Assembly (NCBI GenBank): GCA_021204545.1
Contig: JAJPZF010000038.1
Coordinates: forward strand, 1 to 6,045
Source of the DNA: Prevotellaceae bacterium
GTDB lineage: Bacteria > Bacteroidota > Bacteroidia > Bacteroidales > Bacteroidaceae
Reading direction: 5' to 3'
DNA: 6,045 bases
The position numbers were made by a program, and so were the translations under genes. The notes below the pieces were generated by a model. It was not told where the DNA came from. It did no database searches and worked only from the letters and a program-made list of their open reading frames with translations. How positions within the stretch are numbered: the first letter of the stretch is position 1; each line of letters opens with the position of its first letter. Below, in pieces: positions 1 to 4,817 of the stretch.

Positions 1-2
1 GG

Positions 3-476
3 GTGAGGGGGTTTCTGCGCGCTCAGGGCGGGTATGCCGAGGACGCTCTCTACGAGGACAAGCTTGTGGACTTCGCCTTGGAGTTCCTGGTGCGGGGCGA
101 GGGCAAGGTGGATTTCCTCGGCCTCAGCGTGTTCAGGACTGGAAGGAACGGGGCATACGAGGGGAATGTCGTCGCCTCGCAGGAGGCTCTCTGGCAGATG
201 ACCGGCGCGGACGAGGCGTTGTTGCGGCGGCTCGTAAGCTATCATCGGCAGAATCTCGGCAGACTTGGCTACACGGGGCCCGTGGGCGTTGACATGATGC
301 TGCTCAGGGACGGGCGCGTTCACCCCGTTGTGGAGATGAACTTCCGCCGGAGCATGGGGATGCTCGCAATAAGGCTCTGCGAGCTTGGGCTGACAGAGAA
401 CGCTGATCTCACGCCTGCAGTCGAGAGTGGCTTCCAGGCGGTAGTAAGGGGCGGCGTGCTGAAGATCAAGTGTTGA
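3..476 (+). CDS. ATP-grasp-like conserved Bacteroidales protein, 3' part (5' end outside window)
   Basis: The reading frame is open from the left edge to a TGA at 474-476. The GTG at 3 is probably an internal Val codon, so the gene is partial. In the visible 157 residues, blocks that I recognise from an uncharacterised Bacteroides family are YEDKLVDFALEF (18-29), a Gly/Leu-rich strand followed by GAYEGNVVAS (50-59), GPVGVDMML (92-100) and HPVVEMNFRRSMGM (107-120). The last two blocks resemble the C-terminal half of an ATP-grasp fold, where an acidic residue on one strand and a Glu-x-Asn pair (E111, N113 here) bind Mg-ATP and a nearby Arg contacts phosphate. That would make it an ATP-dependent carboxylate-amine/thiol ligase-like enzyme, but the substrate is unknown. 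The family match is from memory and the catalytic role is inference. No downstream gene is close enough to be in its operon, and a palindromic repeat starts inside its stop codon. Confidence 0.65.
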   Translation: MRGFLRAQGGYAEDALYEDKLVDFALEFLVRGEGKVDFLGLSVFRTGRNGAYEGNVVASQEALWQMTGADEALLRRLVSYHRQNLGRLGYTGPVGVDMMLLRDGRVHPVVEMNFRRSMGMLAIRLCELGLTENADLTPAVESGFQAVVRGGVLKIKC

Positions 477-490
477 ACCCCGAAGGGGTT
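476..490. repeat. Palindromic 15-mer AACCCCGAAGGGGTT, copy 1
   Basis: The arms AACCCC (476-481) and GGGGTT (485-490) pair perfectly around a GAA triloop. The repeat begins at the last base of the upstream stop codon. The same 15-mer recurs exactly at 612-626, and a close version in opposite orientation lies at 841-855. It could act as an mRNA 3'-end stabiliser, but no T-tract follows, so a classical intrinsic terminator is not supported. Confidence 0.8.
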
Positions 491-537
491 GCCCAAACCT
501 GTCGCTTTGTCCGGGGCGGAAAAGGGGAAGATGTCAG

Positions 538-578
538 GTTGGACACTTGGACAGACAAGCATATTATAAGTGTCCAAC
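538..578. repeat. Perfect 11-bp inverted repeat, possible operator or hairpin
   Basis: GTTGGACACTT (538-548) is the exact reverse complement of AAGTGTCCAAC (568-578), with a 19-nt spacer. The left arm also contains a short tandem: TTGGACA occurs at 539-545 and again at 547-553, an 8-bp period. Three related heptamers (two direct, one inverted at 571-577) within 40 bp is what a dimeric regulator site or an RNA hairpin could look like. No adjacent promoter or gene start ties it to a function. Confidence 0.6.
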
Positions 579-602
579 TGCAGTTCAGCCCATCGCCTTC
601 TG

Positions 603-862
603 CCACGGATAAACCCCGAAGGGGTTCAACTGTGATAGCCGTTTGCCTTTAGGCTGGCGGTTAATGGTGCGCCACGAAGAGAGTACCTTCGGCACTCATT
701 TGGGGCGATGCCCCATCCCGAGGGTTACAACGTTCGTGCAAACGAGAGACAAATGCGACCCATAGCGGAGCATTCGGTTCCGCTTGATTTGCCGAGTGCA
801 GCCGAACCTCGCCGAAGGCCACCCTCGGCTATCATAGCGTAGCCCCTTCGGGGTTTTCGTGG
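603..862. mobile_element. Inverted-repeat-bounded non-coding element (MITE/REP-like)
   Basis: The ends are imperfect inverted copies of each other. Bases 612-641, compared with the reverse complement of 826-855, match at 25 of 30 positions by my hand alignment, including AACCCCGAAGGGG at the outer side and GATAGCCG at the inner side. The match runs outward through CCACG (603-607 and 858-862) if a 2-nt indel is allowed. The interior contains a perfect 6-bp hairpin, TGGGGC-GAT-GCCCCA (701-715), and three GCCGA pentamers at an exact 10-bp spacing (791, 801, 811). No open reading frame here looks like a protein. The interior text resembles intergenic repeats I associate with Bacteroides/Prevotella genomes, but that is memory, not a search. 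I see no target-site duplication, so it may be a decayed or REP-type element rather than a classical MITE. Confidence 0.55.
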
Positions 863-971
863 TAAACGTCAGGGACAAGCGCATTCATCCAGTGAATGGC
901 CTTTCTTATGCTGTTCAGTAGTATTTGGGATTTTTAAGTTACGTCTCTGCGCAAAGCTATATGGTTTTTCA

Positions 972-979
972 TATCTTTG
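972..979 (+). promoter_or_regulatory. Bacteroidetes -7 box (TATCTTTG) touching the GTG start
   Basis: TATCTTTG fits the Bacteroidetes TAnnTTTG -7 consensus. A transcript would begin a few bases downstream, at about 983-987, which is at or beside the GTG at 984. The message would then be leaderless or nearly so. No convincing -33 TTTG lies at the usual distance, so the call is tentative. A short palindrome (959-963 with 970-974) overlaps the box. Confidence 0.35.
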
Positions 980-983
980 TCAC

Positions 984-1631
984 GTGAAGCGCCGGATATT
1001 CCTGCTCGTTTGCCTGCTCTCGGCGGCTGCCTCTTTCGCCCAAAGCGAGACGGGGGCAGGGCTTGCGCCAGTTTCCCTGAAGCCAAACAATCTTGCCGCC
1101 GACAGCCTTGCCATCTCTCCCCCTCTGATGACGTTCAACGCGCCTTGGAGTGCGGGGATATGGGATATTCACGACGGTTTCAACGCAAGCGTCAGCGCTG
1201 GTGTCAGCTGCGGGTTCGGGAAGAATAATCCTTACCGCGGGGCTGCCTTCTTCACGAGCCTCGAGGGCTTGTACGCAATGCCTGTGAACGACCGCCTGAC
1301 CCTTGCCGCAGGGCTTGGCTACACTCGCTACACGGGCTGGGGAAGAAGCCAGAGCTCACTCGACATCTTCGGGCTTGCCAACTACCGCTTCAACGACCGC
1401 CTCGACGCCACTCTCTTCCTCTCGCACAGCTTCTCTCCCACGAATATGGGAGGCCTGCGCACGCCTTACGTGCCCGCCATGAACGGCAACTGCACCGCCG
1501 TGGGGGCTGATGTAGGCGTCAAGGTGAGCGACGCGGTGAGGATAGACGTGGGCTTCACGGTCTACAGGGAAGAGACCCCGCACGTCTGGGCAAGTCCCGC
1601 TAACGCGCAGAGCGCCCAACAGCCGAGATAA
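984..1631 (+). CDS. Secreted envelope protein, probable small outer-membrane beta-barrel
   Basis: The 215-residue product starts at GTG 984. No ATG lies in frame upstream, and this start places KRR directly before a hydrophobic stretch, giving a clean signal peptide (1-19) with predicted cleavage after ASFA, before Q20. After a low-complexity linker (20-50), the rest alternates polar and hydrophobic residues in short strands separated by Asn/Asp/Gly turns. Examples are around 65-78, 86-98, 104-113, 126-135, 139-150, 172-180 and 184-194. This is typical of small Bacteroidetes beta-barrel or barrel-like envelope proteins. The C-terminus is an Ala/Gln/Pro tail (203-215) and does not end in the usual aromatic residue, so outer-membrane insertion is not certain. 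I recognise no catalytic motif or named family. It appears monocistronic, with a hairpin shortly after the stop and a separate -7 box at about 1710. Confidence 0.75.
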   Translation: MKRRIFLLVCLLSAAASFAQSETGAGLAPVSLKPNNLAADSLAISPPLMTFNAPWSAGIWDIHDGFNASVSAGVSCGFGKNNPYRGAAFFTSLEGLYAMPVNDRLTLAAGLGYTRYTGWGRSQSSLDIFGLANYRFNDRLDATLFLSHSFSPTNMGGLRTPYVPAMNGNCTAVGADVGVKVSDAVRIDVGFTVYREETPHVWASPANAQSAQQPR

Positions 1632-1637
1632 GCCGCT

Positions 1638-1666
1638 CGTTTAGCCTCGCCCGAGGGGCTTAAACG
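1638..1666 (+). terminator. Hairpin after the barrel gene, possible 3'-end structure
   Basis: CGTTTA (1638-1643) pairs with TAAACG (1661-1666). An inner CCTC-GCCC-GAGG hairpin (1645-1656) and small bulges lie between them. The hairpin starts 6 bases after the stop codon, where a terminator or 3'-protecting structure is expected. It is followed by an A-rich sequence, not a T-tract, so intrinsic termination is uncertain. Confidence 0.4.
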
Positions 1667-1709
1667 CAAAATATCAGGGGCTAACAGCCTATCATTCCGC
1701 TTATTATTA

Positions 1710-1717
1710 TACTTTTG
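1710..1717 (+). promoter_or_regulatory. Bacteroidetes -7 box (TACTTTTG) for the structured RNA
   Basis: TACTTTTG is an exact TAnnTTTG match inside an A/T-rich stretch (1701-1716). It lies just before the first base of the first RNA hairpin (1721), the correct distance for a transcription start at about 1720-1723. No clear -33 TTTG is visible. The fit between start site and first hairpin is the main support. Confidence 0.5.
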
Positions 1718-1720
1718 CAT

Positions 1721-1993
1721 CGGGATTGGGTCTCCCTTTCCCGCATTTTTGGGAGCGTTTCAGCTATATCCTTGGATTGGAATTCGCCAAATTTTCACGC
1801 ACAGGATACAGCGACCATGAAGCGCATGCTCGCTATATCTCCCGCCCCGCGCGGCTGATATACCAGCAAGGCGTGGGGTGGACTGTTTATTGTGCAAGGG
1901 CGTTTGGCGATGCCTCAATCCAGATAAACTGAACATCGTCCACGCTTTCTTACGTGGTGTCTAACCTGCCGGCCCCGCGGGACGAGGGGCGGC
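1721..1993 (+). ncRNA. Structured RNA or long structured leader of the HTH gene, family not recognised
   Basis: Hairpins tile this stretch. (1) 1721-1743: CGGGA/TCCCG, a symmetric 2x2 internal loop, then GGG-TCT-CCC. (2) 1755-1825: an outer 8-bp stem (1755-1762 with 1818-1825, one G-U) continues after a 5-nt GACCA bulge into GCTATATCC/GGATACAGC (1763-1771 with 1804-1812, one mismatch) and a small TTGG/CCAA tip (1777-1780 with 1787-1790). (3) 1834-1862: TATATC/GATATA, a 2x2 internal loop, CCGC/GCGG. (4) 1878-1943: GTGGAC/GTCCAC and GTTTAT/ATAAAC (1885-1890 with 1924-1929). (5) CCACG/CGTGG (1940-1944 with 1953-1957), which competes with (4). (6) 1968-1993: GCC/GGC and CCCC/GGGG. A -7 box sits just upstream. 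No separate promoter is seen for the HTH gene, so this could be its roughly 290-nt leader or a free sRNA with read-through. I see no hallmark of RNase P RNA, tmRNA or SRP RNA. The 3' end is uncertain: no T-tract follows. Confidence 0.6.
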
Positions 1994-2011
1994 GACATTA
2001 AACGAACTGCC

Positions 2012-2230
2012 ATGCACATAGGCAGCCTCATCAGAAGGGAGCTGAAGCAGTCGGGGCGCACCGTCACATGGTTCGCCGCCCAGATTTGCTGCACACGCAC
2101 CCACGCCTACAAGATTTTCAACAAAGAGAGCATCGACACCGAGCTTATGCGGCGCATCTCACGCGTCCTCGGGCACGACTTCTTCCAGGATCTCTCCAGA
2201 AGCCTCGGCGAGGAAGCCGCTGAACAGTAG
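2012..2230 (+). CDS. Small helix-turn-helix DNA-binding protein (XRE/Cro-like)
   Basis: The 72-residue product starts at ATG 2012, 18 bases after the last hairpin of the upstream RNA, and ends at TAG. It opens with a short helix (MHIGSLIRRELKQSG). A helix-turn-helix follows: helix 2 is about VTWFAAQI (18-25), the turn about CCT (26-28) and the recognition helix about RTHAYKIFNKE (29-39). The next segment (DTELMRRISRVLGHDFFQDLS, about 42-62) is the usual closing helix of this family. I recall very similar small proteins, with a conserved TVTWFA...IFxKxSIDT core, in many Bacteroidales genomes, usually annotated only as HTH or hypothetical proteins. It presumably binds DNA as a dimer; its target is unknown. 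No toxin-like or antitoxin-like partner is adjacent. Its apparent control by a long structured RNA is the notable feature. Cys26-Cys27 before the recognition helix might be redox-sensitive, which is speculation. Confidence 0.8.
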   Translation: MHIGSLIRRELKQSGRTVTWFAAQICCTRTHAYKIFNKESIDTELMRRISRVLGHDFFQDLSRSLGEEAAEQ

Positions 2231-2408
2231 CGTCGCCACAGCTCGTAACATATTCTTCACCCGCCCCTAAAGCACTAAGCCTGAGGGAGTTGCATCGGCT
2301 TTCCCGATGACCGGCGACCCCTCCGCCGCCTTGCCTGTATCCTATGCCGATACGCCAGTGTAATCTTTCCCGATACAATCCTTTAGGACTTCATAACATT
2401 TGCCCACG
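2231..2408. other. Intergenic region with small hairpins
   Basis: No gene is visible. CATCGG-CTTTC-CCGATG (2293-2309) is a perfect 6-bp hairpin 62 bases after the HTH stop, without a T-tract. GTATC (2337-2341) can pair with GATAC at 2349-2353 or, as TGTATC/GATACA, with 2372-2377. TTTCCCGAT is repeated (2300-2308 and 2366-2374). This may be the 3' end of the HTH transcript or regulatory DNA for the lipoprotein promoter. Confidence 0.4.
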
Positions 2409-2416
2409 TACCTTTG
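2382..2416 (+). promoter_or_regulatory. Promoter of the lipoprotein pair (-7 box TACCTTTG)
   Basis: TACCTTTG (2409-2416) fits TAnnTTTG exactly. A weak -33-like TTTA (2382-2385) lies 23 bases upstream, slightly farther than usual. The predicted start at about 2420-2424 gives a leader of roughly 20-25 nt, rich in A/T/C and without a Shine-Dalgarno site, as is common in Bacteroidetes. Confidence 0.6.
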
Positions 2417-2444
2417 CACAACTTTAATTCAAACAACCTAAGAT

Positions 2445-2534
2445 ATGAACAAGAATTTGGTAAGACTTGCGATGCTGCTGGCGGCAGTCACAGTGTCCTT
2501 TGCGTTCGCCTCGTGCAGCGATGATGACGATGAC
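2445..2534 (+). repeat. Shared signal-peptide cassette, copy 1 (direct repeat)
   Basis: These 90 bases match 3445-3534 at 88 positions; they differ only at 2450 (C versus A) and 2469 (G versus T). The repeat covers the start codon through the Asp codons after the lipidated Cys. It ends abruptly where the mature proteins diverge. Confidence 0.95.
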
Positions 2535-3419
2535 GATGAGAATGCCGCAGAAAGCACTGAGACGGAAAGTCAGACAGAAGGCGAGACTGAAGCTGACGAG
2601 GATGACACCGACGACAGCGGAAGCAGTACAGACAACAGTAATGATGCGAATGCCGACTACCAACCAATCGCTGACATCGGGATTATCACGACAGATGATG
2701 GGGAGAAATTATTAGTCTCAAGTGTAGAGATGGACGGCTCCAGCTATTTGGTTTACAGCTACAACGATGATGGGCTGCCTACAAGTGCCTCCTGCTACAG
2801 CAATAAATACACAATGTCTTACGACCCGTACTCAATAAAGAGAAGCTACTTCTACAATTTCTCCATCACGTTTAACAATCTCGGGTATGTGAAGAAAATC
2901 ACTTTCAGAAGCATTATAAGCTCCTCGTTCCAATCCACAGAAACAGACAACTTCTCCTACGACGAGGAAGGGCATCTAACCAGTGTGTCGTCCTCTTGCA
3001 CACAAACAAGTTCTGACGAATATGGAACTAACAGTTGGAAATATTCCATCAGCAGCAGCCTCACGTGGACAGATGGCGATTTAATTAAAGTGTCGTATTC
3101 CGGGACTAACAGCGGAACAATAACTTATTCCTATTCTTCCGAGGAGAACAAATACAAACAGCCAACGATGGCTCTCATCTACAATGGACTTACCTACACT
3201 GTATACAATGGGGAAGAACTCATATATACTTTAGGTTTTCTGGGATATTTCGGAGTAGGCACAGCCCATCTACCATCTGCGTACTCTTGCAACAGCGGTA
3301 GCGGTGTGTTTGGCTACTCATTGAATGATAATGGCACGATTGATACCGAGTCTGGTTTCGTTGGTACAAGTTTACACGACTACACGTACTCTTACAAGAG
3401 CCTGACTTCTGGAGAATAA
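2445..3419 (+). CDS. Surface lipoprotein with acidic linker and beta-rich YD-like/DUF4595-like domain
   Basis: The 324-residue product carries a type II signal peptide: NKNLVR, a hydrophobic core, then a FASC lipobox with lipidated C24. SDDDDDDE (25-32) follows, an acidic Bacteroidetes lipoprotein export signal of the kind that sends lipoproteins to the cell surface. Residues 33-72 form a Ser/Thr/Asp/Glu linker with almost no hydrophobic residues. The remainder is beta-rich with repeated short units of the form aromatic-Ser-Tyr-(Asn/Asp)-(Asp/Glu)-(Asp/Glu)-Gly-(Leu/His): YSYNDDGLP (104-112), FSYDEEGHL (170-178), LTWTDGDLIKVSY (206-218), ITYSYSSEENKYKQP (226-240). This resembles DUF4595/YD-repeat-like domains of gut Bacteroidetes lipoproteins. 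The family call is from pattern memory and no ligand is known. The gene is more A+T-rich than the flanks (24 G+C in 3121-3180). It is first of a pair, with 25 bp before the next start. Confidence 0.8.
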   Translation: MNKNLVRLAMLLAAVTVSFAFASCSDDDDDDENAAESTETESQTEGETEADEDDTDDSGSSTDNSNDANADYQPIADIGIITTDDGEKLLVSSVEMDGSSYLVYSYNDDGLPTSASCYSNKYTMSYDPYSIKRSYFYNFSITFNNLGYVKKITFRSIISSSFQSTETDNFSYDEEGHLTSVSSSCTQTSSDEYGTNSWKYSISSSLTWTDGDLIKVSYSGTNSGTITYSYSSEENKYKQPTMALIYNGLTYTVYNGEELIYTLGFLGYFGVGTAHLPSAYSCNSGSGVFGYSLNDNGTIDTESGFVGTSLHDYTYSYKSLTSGE

Positions 3420-3444
3420 TCACCAATAAATCTCACAATAAGAA

Positions 3445-3534
3445 ATGAAAAAGAATTTGGTAAGACTTTCGATGCTGCTGGCGGCAGTCACAGTGTCCTT
3501 TGCGTTCGCCTCGTGCAGCGATGATGACGATGAC
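3445..3534 (+). repeat. Shared signal-peptide cassette, copy 2 (direct repeat)
   Basis: This is the second copy of the 90-base cassette, offset from the first by exactly 1000 bp, with 88 of 90 bases identical. Only a TAAGA just before the start codon is shared upstream (2439-2443 and 3439-3443). Nothing downstream of GATGACGATGAC is shared. Confidence 0.95.
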
Positions 3535-3927
3535 TCATCTTCCAAGTACTCAATTGTAGGGACTTGGGAAACCTCGTTTTCCAGTACCAACGAGATCTTT
3601 GATTTTGTCTTCAATGAAGACGGGAGTGGTTATGCGACCTACAAGCACGGCTCCACAACGAAAACAAGACGTTTTAAATACACTATCAATGATACAGACA
3701 GCAACACATCGTATGATTGGTCAACTGGCAGCACCCAGCTCACCTATGTATATTCCATAACGTTTAAATGGACTCAAGTTGATAGCTCATACAGAAGTGA
3801 CAGCGATTATGATAACGTTGGTTGGCTCTTCACCTCGAAAGACTGGGACGAAATTCAAGTATACGATTATCCTTCCACAAATAACATTTATATGTGGTGG
3901 TATGGATACACGTTCACAAGGCAATGA
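3445..3927 (+). CDS. Lipocalin-like surface lipoprotein
   Basis: The 160-residue product has the same signal peptide as its upstream neighbour (FASC lipobox, C24) and SDDDDD after the Cys, again a predicted surface-export signal. The mature part starts almost at once with YSIVGTWE (35-42), the Gly-x-Trp motif that opens lipocalin-like domains in many Bacteroidetes lipoproteins. Strands follow, such as FDFVFNEDGSGYATY (52-66), RRFKYTIND (76-84), LTYVYSITFKW (99-109) and a C-terminal Trp/Tyr-rich strand (150-158). The length suits a single small barrel. Such domains usually bind small hydrophobic molecules or act as structural modules; no ligand can be inferred here. It lies 25 bp after the first lipoprotein gene with no promoter between them, so the two are probably co-transcribed. 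The mature sequence shows no similarity to its neighbour. Confidence 0.8.
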   Translation: MKKNLVRLSMLLAAVTVSFAFASCSDDDDDSSSKYSIVGTWETSFSSTNEIFDFVFNEDGSGYATYKHGSTTKTRRFKYTINDTDSNTSYDWSTGSTQLTYVYSITFKWTQVDSSYRSDSDYDNVGWLFTSKDWDEIQVYDYPSTNNIYMWWYGYTFTRQ

Positions 3928-3933
3928 TTCACA

Positions 3934-3963
3934 TTGCAAACAGATTTTGCTATAATATTTTTA
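3934..3963 (+). promoter_or_regulatory. Possible promoter of the LysM barrel gene
   Basis: TTG (3934-3936), a 19-bp spacer and TATTTTTA (3956-3963) match the Bacteroidetes -33/-7 arrangement except for the final base of the -7 box. A start at about 3967-3970 would leave a leader of roughly 18-20 nt before ATG 3987. The gene could instead be read from the lipoprotein promoter. Confidence 0.35.
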
Positions 3964-3986
3964 ACTCACATAACATTTACAGCATT

Positions 3987-4817
3987 ATGAGATCAATTAT
4001 TAAGAAATGCCTCTTGGCAGTAGTTTTGGCCTTGGTGAGCGAGTTCGCTTTCGCCCAGCAAGTGACAGTGAGCCACATCGTGGCGAAGGGCGAGACGCTG
4101 GAGTCGATAGCCACGCGCTACAACACGACGGCGGCGGCAATCATCGAGCTCAACCCCGAGGCTGAGCAGGTGGTCTATGTGGGAATGGAGCTTAAGATTC
4201 CCGTGACGGCAGCCAGGAGCGAGGGAACCGCGACAGCGAGCCCGCAAGCGGAGGAGGCGGCGGTGACTGTGCCTACCGACCAGGCGCAGGGAAGCACCGC
4301 TGACAGCTTCAAGCACTGGGACGTAATATTCCGCCTCGCCTTGGGATATCTGCCAAAGCCCAGCGGCATAGACTATCAGGTCTCCGTAGGAATGAAATAC
4401 GCGCCGATAGAGCAGCTCTACATTGGCTTGATGGTGGGCTACAACGGGGCTGAACACTTTAAGAAGGGTACTTTCAACAGTAATATGATCTACATCCCTA
4501 TCGAGGTTGACGGAAAGTTCAAACTGAACAACGGACATCATATAGGTCCGTACATTGGGGTCGACCTTAATATCTGCGTAAAGGCGAATTATGATGCGTC
4601 AGATTGGCCAAAGGAGTATAGGGATGAAATTAAGAAATCCATGGAGAAAGAGCTCAAAGGGAAGCTTGGCGCAGACTTCCGTCTCGGTTTCAAGTATGGA
4701 GTAGGGAAAGACGACAGCTTCATTGGCGCCGCGATGGTAGTCCCGATAAACGACAACCAGAAGGGCTTGGTCAGCGAGAAAGTTTACCCCGAAATCACAT
4801 TCGGCTTTGGGTTCTAA
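3987..4817 (+). CDS. LysM-domain outer-membrane beta-barrel protein
   Basis: I chose ATG 3987 (276 residues) because it places MRSIIKK directly before a hydrophobic segment and an AFA cleavage site (after A23). The frame is open upstream to 3894, but that extension would overlap the preceding gene and bury the signal peptide. Residues 30-72 are one LysM domain: HIVAKGETLESIATRYNTT, a Leu-Asn-Pro motif (55-57), then YVGMELKIP (64-72). LysM binds the glycan strands of peptidoglycan. A low-complexity Ala/Thr/Glu linker (73-107) leads to a beta-rich region from about 110, with strands such as VIFRLALGY, YIGLMVGY, YIPIEVDGKF and IGPYIGVDL. The protein ends in FGFGF, a terminal aromatic typical of outer-membrane barrels. 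The design suggests an outer-membrane protein anchored to or sensing the cell wall. A helical Lys/Glu-rich insert (about 209-230) is probably a loop. It starts 59 bp after the lipoprotein pair. Confidence 0.8.
   Translation: MRSIIKKCLLAVVLALVSEFAFAQQVTVSHIVAKGETLESIATRYNTTAAAIIELNPEAEQVVYVGMELKIPVTAARSEGTATASPQAEEAAVTVPTDQAQGSTADSFKHWDVIFRLALGYLPKPSGIDYQVSVGMKYAPIEQLYIGLMVGYNGAEHFKKGTFNSNMIYIPIEVDGKFKLNNGHHIGPYIGVDLNICVKANYDASDWPKEYRDEIKKSMEKELKGKLGADFRLGFKYGVGKDDSFIGAAMVVPINDNQKGLVSEKVYPEITFGFGF

Larger units (their letters stand above)
477..983. other. Gene-free, repeat-rich intergenic region
   Basis: This 507-base stretch has no credible protein gene; the short frames in it are formed by the repeats themselves. 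Beyond the repeats listed separately it holds a small hairpin, CATTCA-TCCAG-TGAATG (882-887 with 893-898), and an A/T-rich approach to the next gene. That approach carries ATATG/CATAT arms (959-963 with 970-974) overlapping the -7 box of the next gene. No tRNA or rRNA is visible. Confidence 0.7.

Noticed and set aside
320..652. Short overlapping frames across the end of the ATP-grasp-like gene and the first repeats
   Set aside because: Their coding sequence consists of repeat text and the antisense of a real gene, with no promoter or ribosome site.
1726..1932. A 68-codon plus-strand open frame starting at TTG
   Set aside because: It lies wholly inside the hairpin-tiled RNA, has no ATG or ribosome site, and ends in the middle of a paired stem. 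An RNA explanation fits better. Its resemblance to small hypothetical proteins I half-remember would equally follow from a conserved RNA.
2012..2230. Toxin-antitoxin module built around the HTH gene
   Set aside because: No toxin-sized gene is adjacent on either side; the neighbours are a structured RNA and a separate lipoprotein promoter.
3951..3956. TATAAT resembling an E. coli -10 box
   Set aside because: Bacteroidetes promoters use a different -7/-33 pair, and the nearest TTG-type element is at the wrong spacing for sigma-70.
3894..3986. N-terminal extension of the LysM protein frame
   Set aside because: It overlaps the previous gene, contains no ATG with a ribosome site, and would put about 31 residues ahead of a clear signal peptide that starts at 3987.
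3993..4541. Long minus-strand open frame (182 codons) opposite the LysM gene
   Set aside because: Its product has no recognisable domain and it is the antisense shadow of a well-supported gene with high-GC codons.
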